DNA of 64,000 bases from Ruegeria marina (GTDB lineage: Bacteria > Pseudomonadota > Alphaproteobacteria > Rhodobacterales > Rhodobacteraceae), in the NCBI RefSeq assembly GCF_900101475.1, contig NZ_FMZV01000002.1, positions 62,001 to 126,000 of the forward strand. Direction: 5' to 3'. A model generated the notes under the pieces. That model did no database searches, was not told the DNA's origin, and was given only the letters and a program-made list of their open reading frames with translations. The position numbers were made by a program, and so were the translations under genes. Every line of letters starts with the position of its first letter. Within the stretch, counting starts at the first letter, position 1. This document shows, piece by piece, positions 17,511 through 26,949 of this stretch.

Positions 17511-18578
17511 ATGGCTTTGCCAGTCAAGGATCAAGTGAGATACTGGGGCATCGCGACGGTGGTGATCGTGGTGGTGCTGTATCTGCTGGGCGACGTTCTG
17601 CTGCCCTTCGTCATCGGCGGGGCGATCGCATATTTCGTCGACCCGGTCGCCGACCGGCTGGAGAGGTGGGGACTGTCCAGATCCGCAGCGACGGCGGTGA
17701 TCACCATTGCCTCGGTTCTGCTCTTCGTGCTGGCGATCGTGTTGGTGGTGCCGGCGCTGGTGGCGCAGATGATCGACCTTGTGAACACGCTGCCGCAGCT
17801 GTTCCAGGATCTGCGCACCTTCGTGAGCACGCATTTCCCCTCGGTCCTGGACCGCGAATCGAACGCGCACCAGATCATCGCCTCGGTGGGCGAGATGCTG
17901 AAGTCGCGCACCGGCGAGTTCCTGCAAACCATCGCCGGCTCGCTCGGGTCGGCGGTCAACGTGGTGCTCTTGCTGGTCATCGTGCCGGTGGTGTCGGTCT
18001 ATCTGTTGCTCGACTGGGACCGGATGATCGCGCGGATCGACCAGCTGTTGCCGCTGGATCATGCGCCGGTGATCCGCCGCCTGGCCTCGGAGATCGACGC
18101 GGTTCTGGCCTCGTTCGTGCGCGGCATGGGCACGGTCTGCCTGATCCTGGGCACCTATTACGCGGTGGCGCTGATGATCGTCGGCCTGCAATTCGGGCTG
18201 GTGGTCGGGCTGATCGCAGGGCTGGTGACCTTCATCCCCTACCTGGGGGCGCTGATCGGCGGGGCGCTGGCCATCGGACTTGCGCTGTTCCAGTTCTGGG
18301 GCGACTGGTTTTCCATCGGCCTGGTGGCGGCGATCTTTGCCATCGGCCAGGTGGTCGAAGGCAATTTGCTGACCCCGAAGCTGGTGGGCAGTTCGGTCGG
18401 GCTGCATCCGGTCTGGCTGTTGCTGGCGCTGTCGGTGTTCGGCGCGCTCTTCGGCTTTGTCGGCATGCTGGTCGCGGTGCCGGTGGCGGCGGCGCTGGGC
18501 GTGTTGGCCCGCTTCGCGATCGGACAATATCTGGGCAGCCGGCTGTATCGCGGGCTGTCGGGACAGGAAACGGAATAA
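17511..18578 (+). CDS. AI-2E family transporter (PerM-like permease)
   Basis: A 355-residue polytopic membrane protein of the AI-2E/PerM family, with hydrophobic helices near the N-terminus (IATVVIVVVLYLLGDVLLPFVIGGAIAYF, in parts), a soluble central domain (about residues 80-145) and five more C-terminal helices. Family marks are DPVADRLERWGLSR, VSVYLLLDWDRM and GNLLTPKLVGSSVGLHPVW. Despite the name, members mostly export small molecules or ions and need not handle autoinducer-2. The stop is directly followed by the hda start, so they are co-transcribed. Confidence 0.9.
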   Translation: MALPVKDQVRYWGIATVVIVVVLYLLGDVLLPFVIGGAIAYFVDPVADRLERWGLSRSAATAVITIASVLLFVLAIVLVVPALVAQMIDLVNTLPQLFQDLRTFVSTHFPSVLDRESNAHQIIASVGEMLKSRTGEFLQTIAGSLGSAVNVVLLLVIVPVVSVYLLLDWDRMIARIDQLLPLDHAPVIRRLASEIDAVLASFVRGMGTVCLILGTYYAVALMIVGLQFGLVVGLIAGLVTFIPYLGALIGGALAIGLALFQFWGDWFSIGLVAAIFAIGQVVEGNLLTPKLVGSSVGLHPVWLLLALSVFGALFGFVGMLVAVPVAAALGVLARFAIGQYLGSRLYRGLSGQETE

Positions 18579-19268
18579 ATGGCCCAACAACTCAGTTTCG
18601 ATCTCCCCGCGATGACCGCGCTGGGACGAGAGGACTTTTTCGTCTCGCCCGCCAATGCGATGGCGGTGGCGATGATCTCGGCGCAGGTCTGGCCCGGCGG
18701 CAAGCTGGTGTTGAGCGGCCCGAAAGGATCGGGAAAGACGCACCTCGCCCATGTCTGGGCCGCCGAGACGGGCGGCCGGATCGTGGCGGCCAGGGACCTG
18801 AGCGAAGAGGCGATCCCCGGCCTTGCGGCGGGGCCGGTCGCGGTCGAGGATGTGCCGGACATCGCCGGCGACCCGGAACGGCAGGCGCTGCTGTTTCACC
18901 TGCACAACCTGACACTGGCGCAGGGCCATCTGCTGCTGATGACCGGAAAGTCGGCCCCGGGCTTCTGGGCGCTGGACCTGCCCGATCTGCAAAGCCGGAT
19001 CGAGGGCGCGCAGCATGCCGCGCTTGAACCGCCCGACGATGCGCTGCTGGGGGCGGTGCTTGCCAAGCTGTTCGTCGACCGCCAGCTTTATCCCGGGCCC
19101 GATGTCATCGCCTATCTGGTCAAGCACATGGACCGCAGCTTCGAGGCCGCGGCCCGCACCGTAGCGGCGCTGGACCGGCTGGCGCTGGCCGAACGGCGCG
19201 AGATCACCCGGGCGCTCGCCATGCGGGTGCTGAGCGAGGGACCGGCTGCGGCGGGAGAGCGCAATTGA
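18579..19268 (+). CDS. hda: Hda-like DnaA-related regulatory ATPase
   Basis: A 229-residue AAA+ protein homologous to the DnaA ATPase domain without its DNA-binding tail, as in Hda/HdaA. The start QQLSFDLP resembles the beta-clamp-binding QL-x-L-(F) motif of Hda, which tethers it to the replisome. Walker A is GPKGSGKTHLA (residues 47-54 core), Walker B-like VAVEDVPDIAG, and a sensor region near LPDLQSRI. It would promote ATP hydrolysis by DnaA after initiation. It follows the permease with no gap and precedes the ppx-like gene by 49 bases. Confidence 0.87.
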   Translation: MAQQLSFDLPAMTALGREDFFVSPANAMAVAMISAQVWPGGKLVLSGPKGSGKTHLAHVWAAETGGRIVAARDLSEEAIPGLAAGPVAVEDVPDIAGDPERQALLFHLHNLTLAQGHLLLMTGKSAPGFWALDLPDLQSRIEGAQHAALEPPDDALLGAVLAKLFVDRQLYPGPDVIAYLVKHMDRSFEAAARTVAALDRLALAERREITRALAMRVLSEGPAAAGERN

Positions 19269-19317
19269 CCGGAGCGATCCGATCCACCATCCTGCCGCCA
19301 GAACGACTGGGAACGAC

Positions 19318-20862
19318 ATGAACCTGCCACCCGAAGCGACCATACCGGATTGGGCCCCCTTCGGACGCCCCCTTTTCGACGACCCCAGCGCACGGGCGCT
19401 GTCGCGAATCGGGGTGGTGGACGTGGGTTCGAACTCGGTCCGGATGGTGGTGTTCGACGGGGCGGCGCGCTCACCTGCCTATTTCTACAACGAGAAGATC
19501 ATGTGCGCCCTGGGTGCGGGCCTCTCCGAATCCGGGCGGCTGAACCCCGAGGGCCGGGTGCGCGCGCTCGCGGCGCTGCGCCGGTTCCAGCATCTGGCGG
19601 GCGACCTGGACCTGCCGCCGCTTGCGGCGGTGGCCACCGCGGCGGTGCGCGAGGCGACGGACGGGCAAGAGTTCTGCGACGAGGTGCTGCGAGAGACCGG
19701 GCTGAGCATCCGGGTGATCGACGGCGACGAGGAGGCGCGGCTGTCGGCACAGGGGGTGCTGCTGGGCTGGCCCGGCGCCTATGGGCTGATCTGCGATATC
19801 GGCGGCTCGTCGATGGAACTGGCCGAGATCGCCAACAACCGGGTCGGGCGGCGCGTGACCTCGCCGCTGGGGCCGCTGAAGCTGCGCGACATCCAGGGCG
19901 GCCGCAAAGGCCGCAAGGCGCATATCAAGCAGGTGATGACCGAGTTGCGGGCGCAACTGGGGCCACAGCGCGACCGGCTGTTCCTGGTCGGCGGCAGCTG
20001 GCGGGCAATCGCGCGCATCGACATGCTGCGCCGCGACTATCCGCTGAAAGTTCTGCATGAGTACCGCATGACGGTACGCGATGTGCACGAGACGGTGAAG
20101 TTCATCGAGAGCCAGGACCTGGACAAACTGCGGAGCAAGTCCGGCCTGTCGGCCTCGCGCATATCGCTGGTGCCCTATGCGATCGACGTGCTGACCCGGC
20201 TGATCCGCGAATTCAAGCCCAAGGACATCGCGATCTCGTCCTACGGGATCCGCGAGGGGCTGCTGTTCGAGCAGATGCCGCAGCGTCTGCGCGACCGTGA
20301 CCCGCTGATCGAGGCGAGCTATTTCGCCGAGGCCAAGGATGCGCGCCTGCCCGGTTTCGGCAAGCAGCTGTTCGAATTCGTGATGCCGCTGTTCAAGTCC
20401 GCGCCCCGGTCGCAGGTGCGGCTGATCAAGGCCGCCTGCCTGTTGCACGACGTCAGCTGGCGGGCGCATCCCGACTATCGCGCCGAGGTCTGTTTCGACA
20501 ACGTGACCCGCGCCAATCTGGGCGGACTGAAACATTCCGAGCGGGTGTTCATCGGCCTGGCCCTGCAGCACCGCTACAAGAACAAGCGCGAAGGCAACCG
20601 GTTCGACCCGATCTATGCGCTGCTGGAGGAAAAGAGCCAGAAACAGGCCGAGATCCTGGGCAAGGCGATGCGGTTCGGCGCGATGCTCTGGCTGAAACGC
20701 GATGCGCGGATGGGGCGGCTCACCTGGTTCCCCAAGAAGCGCCGGCTGGAGCTGCGCCTGCCGAAAGAGGCAGCGGCCCTCTTCGGCGAAGTGGCCGAAG
20801 CTCGGTTCCAGTCGCTGGTCACGGCGCTGGAGGCCACGTCGGAGGTGTTCATCGAGGAGTGA
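19318..20862 (+). CDS. ppx: Ppx/GppA family phosphatase (exopolyphosphatase-like)
   Basis: A 514-residue protein of the actin-like Ppx/GppA family. N-terminal motifs are GVVDVGSNSVRMVVFDG, AVATAAVREATDG, IRVIDGDEEARLSAQGV and ICDIGGSSMELAEI, covering the phosphate-binding loops and the catalytic Glu region. The C-terminal third (KAACLLHDVSWRAHPDYR) is an HD-like domain. It should hydrolyse polyphosphate or pppGpp. In related genomes, to my recollection, a polyphosphate kinase gene sits between hda and ppx; here only 49 bases separate them. Confidence 0.87.
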   Translation: MNLPPEATIPDWAPFGRPLFDDPSARALSRIGVVDVGSNSVRMVVFDGAARSPAYFYNEKIMCALGAGLSESGRLNPEGRVRALAALRRFQHLAGDLDLPPLAAVATAAVREATDGQEFCDEVLRETGLSIRVIDGDEEARLSAQGVLLGWPGAYGLICDIGGSSMELAEIANNRVGRRVTSPLGPLKLRDIQGGRKGRKAHIKQVMTELRAQLGPQRDRLFLVGGSWRAIARIDMLRRDYPLKVLHEYRMTVRDVHETVKFIESQDLDKLRSKSGLSASRISLVPYAIDVLTRLIREFKPKDIAISSYGIREGLLFEQMPQRLRDRDPLIEASYFAEAKDARLPGFGKQLFEFVMPLFKSAPRSQVRLIKAACLLHDVSWRAHPDYRAEVCFDNVTRANLGGLKHSERVFIGLALQHRYKNKREGNRFDPIYALLEEKSQKQAEILGKAMRFGAMLWLKRDARMGRLTWFPKKRRLELRLPKEAAALFGEVAEARFQSLVTALEATSEVFIEE

Positions 20863-20955
20863 GGCGGGCAGCATTTGCACTGAACACCCGGGCGCCCGGC
20901 CCGATGAACTGCCCTGCACCGGAAAATGTCCACATTGAGCGTTTGAGGCGCCCGC

Positions 20956-21351
20956 CTAGATATCCGTCATCCCCGGCGGGGGCGGGTCCGCCGGCTCGGC
21001 GGGCTGGTCCGGTTGCGCCTCGGGCAGCGGTGTCTTGCGGCGGATGATGATGTCGCCGTTGGGCAGCATCTCGGGCATCTCGTAGACCGACCAGTCCTCG
21101 ACCCGTTCGGCCAGGTCGGCGAGCGCCGGGCCCATCTGTTCGAGAAAGCTCAGGACCGAAGGTCCGACCGTGCCCGCGAGGTCGCGCAGGTCCCTCAAGG
21201 CCGGCTCCATTTCCTGTTGCAGGCCCTTGAGGAACAGCTCGGCCCCGCGTTCCATCAGGCTACGGCTGCCCTCGTCCTGCTCCGTATCCTGCGCGGAAAC
21301 GGGCATGGCCAAAACCGCCGAAACGGCGAGAACGAGAAAACCCCGGTACAT
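20956..21351 (-). CDS. Conserved exported protein, Asp/Glu-rich with proline-rich tail
   Basis: A 131-residue secreted protein: signal peptide YRGFLVLAVSAVLAMPVSAQ, then amphipathic helices (RSLMERGAELFLKGLQQEMEPALRDLRDL in parts) and an acidic C-terminus ending in a P-rich tail (PDQPAEPADPPPPG). Rhodobacterales homologues are common next to housekeeping genes, but their function is unknown. The ATG at 21351 is preferred because GAGGG lies five bases upstream; in-frame ATGs at 21366 and 21369 lack this. Confidence 0.65.
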   Translation of the reverse strand: MYRGFLVLAVSAVLAMPVSAQDTEQDEGSRSLMERGAELFLKGLQQEMEPALRDLRDLAGTVGPSVLSFLEQMGPALADLAERVEDWSVYEMPEMLPNGDIIIRRKTPLPEAQPDQPAEPADPPPPGMTDI

Positions 21352-21407
21352 GAAACCCTCGTGCATCATGTTCCGAAGATAGGCATTGGCGCGCGCGATT
21401 TCAAAGC

Positions 21408-22421
21408 TCAGATATCGATGTCGAGCGCCACAGGGAAATGGTCCGACGCGGTCAGCAGCGCGTCGCGCAACTCCTGCATCCGCCAGCATTCGACATCCTC
21501 GAACGGATGCCAGATGCGCCAGGCCGGGCGGCGGTTCATCAGACCCTGGCTGATCATGATGTAATCGAGCAGGGCCGAAAGGTAGCGGCCACTGCCTGGC
21601 AACTGAAACCGCGCGGTGCTGGGCAATGCGCCGGGACGCACCTGCCGCGCCTTGTCGGCATTGGGATCATAGAGACCGGCATCGAGCAGGATCTCGACCG
21701 AAGAGCGGCCGAAGAGATGTTCGAACTCGTCGAGCCCCGGCCCGTCATTCAGGTCGCCCAGCAGAATGACGTCTTCGTCGCGCGCCAGATGCGACTCGAC
21801 CCTTTCGCGCAGCCAGATCGCCTGTGCCAGTTGCTTGCGACGGTTCAGGATCGAGATCCGGATCGCCGCGTCCCGGTTCTCCGCCCCGTGCGGCACCTTG
21901 GATTTCAGATGCGCCCCGATCAGTCGGAACCGGTTGCCCGCCGCCGTGGTGATGGCCAGTTCCAGCGGCGGCTTGGAGAAGCGCACCAGGTCCTCGGTCG
22001 CGTCGATATTGAGGTCGATCCGGTAGGTGCCGTCGAACCTCGGCGGCGTGGCGCTGCCGCGCTTGCCGGTCTCTTCGCCCTGCGGATCGTGTCGGGCCTT
22101 CAGTTTCGCCGGGTCATAAAGCAGCGCCAGTTCCTGGTGAGTTTCATTGGCAAACCCCATCACCGCGGCGCTTGTCCGCAGGTCGAACGCGCGGGCAAAA
22201 CCGGTCAGCGCCCTTATGCTGTCCTGCGTGCGCCCGGTATTGGGCGCCTCGACGATCATCACCGCATCGGCATCCAATGCCGTGAAAACCTTGGCGATGG
22301 CCTCGATCTGCTGGGCGCGGGTCACATCGTGGCGCCCCGACCATTCGTCGTCCACCAGCAGATTGTCATTGCGGTCGAACAGGTTGGCGAACCACTCGAC
22401 ATTCCAGGTGGCCAGCCGCAT
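21408..22421 (-). CDS. Endonuclease/exonuclease/phosphatase family protein
   Basis: A 337-residue protein of the EEP (DNase I-like) superfamily. Motifs run in order: TWNVEWF (metal Asn/Glu), DADAVMIVEA (catalytic Glu), IGAHLKSK, VILLGDLNDGP (Asp/Asn), and the C-terminal DHFPVALDI with the general-acid His preceded by Asp. All ligands of the active site appear present. No signal peptide. Substrate could be nucleic acid, a phosphoinositide-like ester or another phosphodiester. It lies four bases after the DjlA-like gene and may be in its operon. Confidence 0.85.
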   Translation of the reverse strand: MRLATWNVEWFANLFDRNDNLLVDDEWSGRHDVTRAQQIEAIAKVFTALDADAVMIVEAPNTGRTQDSIRALTGFARAFDLRTSAAVMGFANETHQELALLYDPAKLKARHDPQGEETGKRGSATPPRFDGTYRIDLNIDATEDLVRFSKPPLELAITTAAGNRFRLIGAHLKSKVPHGAENRDAAIRISILNRRKQLAQAIWLRERVESHLARDEDVILLGDLNDGPGLDEFEHLFGRSSVEILLDAGLYDPNADKARQVRPGALPSTARFQLPGSGRYLSALLDYIMISQGLMNRRPAWRIWHPFEDVECWRMQELRDALLTASDHFPVALDIDI

Positions 22422-22425
22422 CGCC

Positions 22426-23106
22426 CTAGGTCCTTGCGCCGTTGATCTCGTCCCAGGCCCGGTTGATGTCGATCATCTTCTTCTCGGCCAGGCGGATCGC
22501 CTCTTCGGGGACGCCGCGTGCCATCATTGCGTCCGGGTGGGTTTCGCGCACCAACTGCCGCCAGACCTTGCGGATCTCGGTCATCGGCATGTCGCGGGAC
22601 ACGCCCAGCACGGTGTAGGGATCCTTCGGCGCGTCCGGTACGAACCGCGCCCGCAGCGCGCTGAACTGCTGGTCGGTCTGGCCGAAGATGCGGGCGACAT
22701 CCGCAAGAAACTCGTTCTCACCGGGGTGATAGAACCCGTCCGCCATGGCGATATGAAAGAGACCCTCCATCAGGTCGCAGAGAACGGCGCTGTCCTCGGC
22801 GAACATGCCCTTGATCTTGCGGGCGTAATCCTGATAGCCCGCAACATCGGTCCGGGCCATGTTGAAGACCCGCGCCGCCCCCGCCTCGTCGTCGCGGGCG
22901 ATATGGAAGACCTCGCGAAAGGCGGTGACCTCGTCGCGGGTAACCTGACCGTCGGCCTTGGCCATCTTGGCGCCCAGCGCGATGACGGCGATGGCAAAGG
23001 CCACCGATCTCTCGGGCGGCGTGCGCAGGCGTTCGAAGACGGCGCTCAGGCTTTCGCCCTTGGCCAGCGCGCTCAGCGCCTCGGTGATGCGGGTCCAGAG
23101 TGACAT
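22426..23106 (-). CDS. DjlA-like co-chaperone (TerB plus J domain)
   Basis: A 226-residue protein with an N-terminal TerB-like helical domain (residues about 25-150, with IALGAKMAKADGQVTRDEV and FHIAMADGFYHPGENEFL) and a C-terminal J domain starting DPYTVLGVSRDMPMTEIRKVWRQLVRETHPD, quoted in parts. The HPD tripeptide is intact, so it should stimulate a DnaK ATPase. Unlike E. coli DjlA there is no clear N-terminal membrane helix. Its neighbour downstream is the EEP phosphodiesterase gene. Confidence 0.87.
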   Translation of the reverse strand: MSLWTRITEALSALAKGESLSAVFERLRTPPERSVAFAIAVIALGAKMAKADGQVTRDEVTAFREVFHIARDDEAGAARVFNMARTDVAGYQDYARKIKGMFAEDSAVLCDLMEGLFHIAMADGFYHPGENEFLADVARIFGQTDQQFSALRARFVPDAPKDPYTVLGVSRDMPMTEIRKVWRQLVRETHPDAMMARGVPEEAIRLAEKKMIDINRAWDEINGART

Positions 23107-23115
23107 GGCCCCACC

Positions 23116-23640
23116 CTAGCCCGTGTCGCCATCGAAGTCAGCGGGCGCGGGGCCGCAGGGTGCCAGAATTTTCTGCACCAGAACAAGGTCGAGCCATTGC
23201 CCCGCCTTGCGCCCGACCTGCGGCATCCGGCCTACCTCTTGAAACCCCATGGCCGCGTGAAAGGCGAGACCATCCGGGTTGGCACCCGAGACACCTCCCA
23301 CCAGCACATGCACCCCTTCGGCGCGCGCCACCTGCTCCAGCCGCGCCATCAGCGCCCGGCCCAGACCGCGCCCGCGCGCCGCGGGGGCGAGCAGGATCGT
23401 GTGTTCCCGCGTGCAGGAATAGCCGGGACCGGCACGGAAGATACCATAGCTGGCAAAGCCCAGCAGGACGCCCCCGTACTCGGCCACCAGATAGGCTGGC
23501 GCGCGGGCGGCGATATCCGCGGCCACGGCTTCAGACCTCCGCAATTCGGTGGTAAAGGTCACCAGCGTGTTCTGCACATAATGGTTGGCAATGCCGGCGA
23601 TCGCAGGCGCGTCGGCCGCTCCGGCCTGGCGAATCGTCAT
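23116..23640 (-). CDS. GNAT acetyltransferase, phosphinothricin acetyltransferase-like
   Basis: A 174-residue cytoplasmic acetyltransferase close to the Pat/Bar branch. The acetyl-CoA-binding motif A is [20 protein letters not shown], preceded by EHTILL and followed by [28 protein letters not shown], the typical V-L-x4-G-x-N-P-S-L-x-LH-x-x-GF block of this group. It would acetylate an amino group of a small molecule such as an amino acid analogue. Its ATG overlaps the VOC gene stop (ATGA). Confidence 0.85.
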   Translation of the reverse strand: MTIRQAGAADAPAIAGIANHYVQNTLVTFTTELRRSEAVAADIAARAPAYLVAEYGGVLLGFASYGIFRAGPGYSCTREHTILLAPAARGRGLGRALMARLEQVARAEGVHVLVGGVSGANPDGLAFHAAMGFQEVGRMPQVGRKAGQWLDLVLVQKILAPCGPAPADFDGDTG

Positions 23641-24239
23641 TCAAGGAGCCTCGTTCCATGCGGCGTCTCGATCTCGGCCCTGAGGCCCGAAACGCCGGGT
23701 TCGAAGACCACCCCTTGCATCTGACCGCAAAGCGCCGCCAACTCGTCGGCCCGTGGATGCGTGACGATCAGTCGCCCGAGCGCGCAGCCCGAGGGCGCCA
23801 GCATCGCCGCCGGATGCAGATCGCCGCGCCACTGGATCAGCGCCGGAAACCGGTCGTCGAAAGGCAGGACGCCCGATGCCGGCACCGCCATGCGCCAGCT
23901 GAGTGCGCCACGCTCCAGGTCCACCGGATCGCCCGCGCCCGCCGGCAACCCCGCCAGCGCGGCATCGAGATCGCCCACCCGGCAAATCCAGTTACTCAGA
24001 CGGGGCGCGCCCCGGAACCTGTCGAGCTCGAACCAGCGCGGCCGTCCAGGAGACGGCGCGACCGGGTCGATGGCGATCGCCTCCAGGTAGAGACCGTCCG
24101 CCAACCCCAGAAGACGGTTCCAGGTGCCAAAGCGCGCATGCCGCCCGCCCGGCTGCATCGCCACGCCGAGCGCCGCCTCGACATGGTCGACCGCGGCCTC
24201 CAACGTCTCACCCGCCACCGCGAAATGATCCAGTTCCAT
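23637..24239 (-). CDS. VOC family (glyoxalase-like) protein
   Basis: A 200-residue protein starting [25 protein letters not shown], the glyoxalase-like fold 3 opening. It continues with [27 protein letters not shown], which carries a metal/ligand-site His and Glu. The length and motifs differ from methylmalonyl-CoA epimerase (about 135 residues), so it should not be taken as the missing epimerase of the nearby propionate pathway. GGGAGG lies five bases before the ATG. The gene overlaps the acetyltransferase start. Confidence 0.8.
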   Translation of the reverse strand: MELDHFAVAGETLEAAVDHVEAALGVAMQPGGRHARFGTWNRLLGLADGLYLEAIAIDPVAPSPGRPRWFELDRFRGAPRLSNWICRVGDLDAALAGLPAGAGDPVDLERGALSWRMAVPASGVLPFDDRFPALIQWRGDLHPAAMLAPSGCALGRLIVTHPRADELAALCGQMQGVVFEPGVSGLRAEIETPHGTRLLE

Positions 24240-24311
24240 GCGTACCTCCCTGGCTGTCCACTCCCCAGAAACTGCAGGCGCGCGCCCGGCGCAAGTCTCC
24301 TGTCGGATCAT

Positions 24312-24386
24312 GCGCTTCTTTCTGGTCGGAAATACTCTCGGGGGTGAACTGGCCCGCAGGGCCAGGAGGGGGCGGACAGCCCCCTT
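24312..24386. repeat. Intergenic repeat, copy 1: GAAATACTC block plus G-rich hairpin
   Basis: A block reading CTTTCTGGTCGGAAATACTC (24316-24335) is followed by a hairpin GGGGGC-GGACA-GCCCCC (24368-24384). The same architecture recurs at 37861-37910. I recall such units as common downstream of Rhodobacterales genes. It lies between the divergent-end of the VOC gene and the scpA 3' region. Confidence 0.55.
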
Positions 24387-24825
24387 CTCCAAGCCAGCCA
24401 GACGACCAGCGATCACAGGCTGGTCAGCAGGCCGGGAGAGTTGCGTCCGGCAAGGCCCCGCCCCCCGGGCGGCGGCGTAAGGCGGGCGCCGCCCATCCCG
24501 GCAAGGATCCTGGAGCGTCTGGCGCGCAGCATCGGGGCACTCGGTCACCCGTCAACAGAATGGCCAGACCCCGGAACAAGGTCCACCGCGACTCGCCACG
24601 GTGCGGCCGGCCGGTTTGGGCTGTCGGAACAGCGGCTGCTCCCGCCCGGCGCCGGCCGCGCCAAAGGCACGACCGCGCCCGTTGGGCCGGGCATCGCGCT
24701 GCCGCGCGATGCCGCAGCCGGCCTGAAAGGCCGGCTGCCCGACCCAAGACCGCCAGGGGGCGGCCCGCAGGGCAGGCCCCGCGGGCGCGGGAGCGCTTCG
24801 CCTGCCGCGCCCGTCGACCCGGTTG
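24387..24825. other. Long non-coding GC-rich stretch with hairpins, downstream of scpA
   Basis: No open frame here has family features or codon bias like its neighbours. Two strong dyads occur: GGCGGCG/CGCCGCC (24471-24493, 9-base loop) and the perfect 10-bp stem GCAGCCGGCC/GGCCGGCTGC with TGAAA loop (24714-24738), 88 bases past the scpA stop. The latter may terminate or stabilise the scpA transcript although it lacks a T-run. An unrecognised RNA is possible. Confidence 0.45.
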
Positions 24826-26949
24826 TCAGCCGCGCGCGCCACGCACCAGTTTCAGGATATCGCGCGCCGCCTCGGGGATATTGGTGCCGGGGCCGAAGAT
24901 CGCCTTGACGCCGTGGTCGTAGAGGAACTGGTAGTCCTGCTGCGGGATCACCCCGCCGCAGATCACGATGATATCCTCGGCGCCCGCCTTCTTCAGCTCT
25001 TCGACCAGCTGCGGCGCCAGGGTCTTGTGACCCGCCGCCTGGCTGGAGATGCCGACCACGTGCACGTCGTTGTCGATGGCGTCCTGCGCCGCCTCGGCGG
25101 GGGTCTGGAACAGCGGACCCACGTCGACGTCGAAACCGATATCGGCGAAGGCGGTGGCGATCACCTTGGCGCCGCGGTCGTGGCCGTCCTGGCCCATCTT
25201 GACCACCAGCATCCGCGGGCGGCGGCCTTCGGCCTCGGCGAATGCCTCGACGTCGCGCTGGATGGCGGCAAAGCCTTCGTCGCCTTCATAGGCAGCCCCG
25301 TATACGCCCGCGAGCGTCTTCACCTCGGCGCGGTGGCGGCCGAATTCCTTTTCCATCGCCATGCTGATCTCTCCTACGGATGCCCGGGCGCGGGCGGCTT
25401 CGACGGCGGCCTCGAGCAGGTTGCCGTCCGCGCGGGCGCGGCGGGTCAGTTCATCGAGCGCGGCGGCGCAGGCCGCCTCGTCACGGGTGCTGCGGATACG
25501 CTCCAGCCGGGCGATCTGGGCATCGCGCACCGCCATGTTGTCGACGTCGAGAATGTCGATCGGGTCTTCCTTGTCCTTGCGGTACTTGTTGACGCCGACG
25601 ATCACCTCTTCGCCACGGTCGATCATCGCCTGGCGGCGGGCGGCGCTTTCCTCGATCCGGAGCTTGGGCATTCCGCTGGCCACGGCCTTGGTCATGCCGC
25701 CCATCTCCTCGACCTCCTGGATCAGCGCCCAGGCCTTCTCGATCAGGTCATTGGTCAGGCTCTCGACGTAATAGGAACCCGCCAGCGGATCGACCACCTT
25801 GGTCACACCGGTTTCCTCTTGCAGCACCAGCTGGGTGTTGCGGGCGATCCGGGCCGAGAAATCGGTGGGCAGCGCGATCGCCTCGTCCAACGCGTTGGTA
25901 TGCAGCGACTGGGTGCCGCCCAGAACCGCGCTCATCGCCTCGTAGGCGGTGCGGATCACGTTGTTATAGGGGTCCTGCTCTTGCAAGCTGACGCCCGAGG
26001 TCTGGCAATGGGTGCGCAGCATCTTGGAACGTTCGGATTTTGCGCCGAACTCGGTCATGATGCGGTGCCAGAGCGTGCGCGCGGCGCGCAGCTTGGCAAT
26101 CTCCATGAAGAAGTTCATGCCGATGGCGAAGAAGAACGACAGGCGCCCTGCGAACTTGTCCACGTCCATCCCCGCCTCGATCGCGGCGCGCACGTATTCG
26201 CGGCCGTCGGCCAGGGTATAGGCCAGCTCCTGCACCAGGTTCGCCCCGGCCTCTTGCATGTGGTAACCCGAGATCGAGATCGAGTTGAACTTGGGCATGT
26301 GATCGGAGGTGTAGCCGATGATGTCCGAGATGATCCGCATCGAGGGTTCGGGCGGGTAGATATAGGTGTTGCGGACCATGAACTCTTTCAGAATGTCGTT
26401 CTGAATGGTCCCCGACAGCACCGATTTGTCATGGCCCTGCTCCTCGCCCGCGACGATGAAACTGGCCAGGATCGGGATCACCGCGCCGTTCATCGTCATC
26501 GAGACCGACACCTTGTCGAGCGGGATGCCGTCGAACAGGATCTTCATGTCCTCGACGCTGTCGATGGCGACGCCGGCCTTGCCGACATCGCCCACCACAC
26601 GGGGGTGGTCGCTGTCATAGCCGCGATGGGTGGCCAGGTCGAAGGCGACCGAAACCCCCTGCTGGCCTGCGGCCAGGTTGCGGCGGTAAAAGGCGTTCGA
26701 TTCCTCGGCGGTCGAGAAACCGGCATATTGCCGGATGGTCCAGGGGCGGCCGGCATACATGGTCGCCTTGACGCCACGGGTGAACGGCGCAAAGCCCGGC
26801 AGCGAGGCCATGTGCGGCAGATCGGCGGTGTCCTCGGCGGTGTAGAGTGGCTTGACCTCGATGCCTTCGAGCGTGTTCCAGGTCAGGTCGTCAACGGGGC
26901 CGCGCAGCTCTTTCTCAGCCAGCGCCCGCCATTCGTCGGTCTTGGTCAT
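24826..26949 (-). CDS. scpA: Methylmalonyl-CoA mutase
   Basis: A 707-residue adenosylcobalamin-dependent mutase interconverting (R)-methylmalonyl-CoA and succinyl-CoA. The N-terminal TIM-barrel domain has [24 protein letters not shown] (in parts), [16 protein letters not shown] and [12 protein letters not shown]. The C-terminal B12-binding domain has QDGHDRGAK with H590 as the lower axial ligand, [10 protein letters not shown] and GGVIPQQDY. Length equals single-chain homodimeric ScpA-type enzymes. It needs the cofactor made by the cob cluster at 47-61 kb. Its first 35 bases overlap the sulfotransferase-like gene, so it is translationally linked to it. Confidence 0.96.
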   Translation of the reverse strand: MTKTDEWRALAEKELRGPVDDLTWNTLEGIEVKPLYTAEDTADLPHMASLPGFAPFTRGVKATMYAGRPWTIRQYAGFSTAEESNAFYRRNLAAGQQGVSVAFDLATHRGYDSDHPRVVGDVGKAGVAIDSVEDMKILFDGIPLDKVSVSMTMNGAVIPILASFIVAGEEQGHDKSVLSGTIQNDILKEFMVRNTYIYPPEPSMRIISDIIGYTSDHMPKFNSISISGYHMQEAGANLVQELAYTLADGREYVRAAIEAGMDVDKFAGRLSFFFAIGMNFFMEIAKLRAARTLWHRIMTEFGAKSERSKMLRTHCQTSGVSLQEQDPYNNVIRTAYEAMSAVLGGTQSLHTNALDEAIALPTDFSARIARNTQLVLQEETGVTKVVDPLAGSYYVESLTNDLIEKAWALIQEVEEMGGMTKAVASGMPKLRIEESAARRQAMIDRGEEVIVGVNKYRKDKEDPIDILDVDNMAVRDAQIARLERIRSTRDEAACAAALDELTRRARADGNLLEAAVEAARARASVGEISMAMEKEFGRHRAEVKTLAGVYGAAYEGDEGFAAIQRDVEAFAEAEGRRPRMLVVKMGQDGHDRGAKVIATAFADIGFDVDVGPLFQTPAEAAQDAIDNDVHVVGISSQAAGHKTLAPQLVEELKKAGAEDIIVICGGVIPQQDYQFLYDHGVKAIFGPGTNIPEAARDILKLVRGARG

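Noticed and set aside
23637-24239. VOC protein as the missing methylmalonyl-CoA epimerase
   Set aside because: At 200 residues with a glyoxalase-like fold 3 pattern it differs from the about 135-residue epimerase, and it is coupled to an acetyltransferase gene instead.
24441-24908. Possible protein genes in the gap after scpA, on either strand
   Set aside because: Products are Arg/Pro/Gly-rich without motif or ribosome site; the stretch reads as non-coding.
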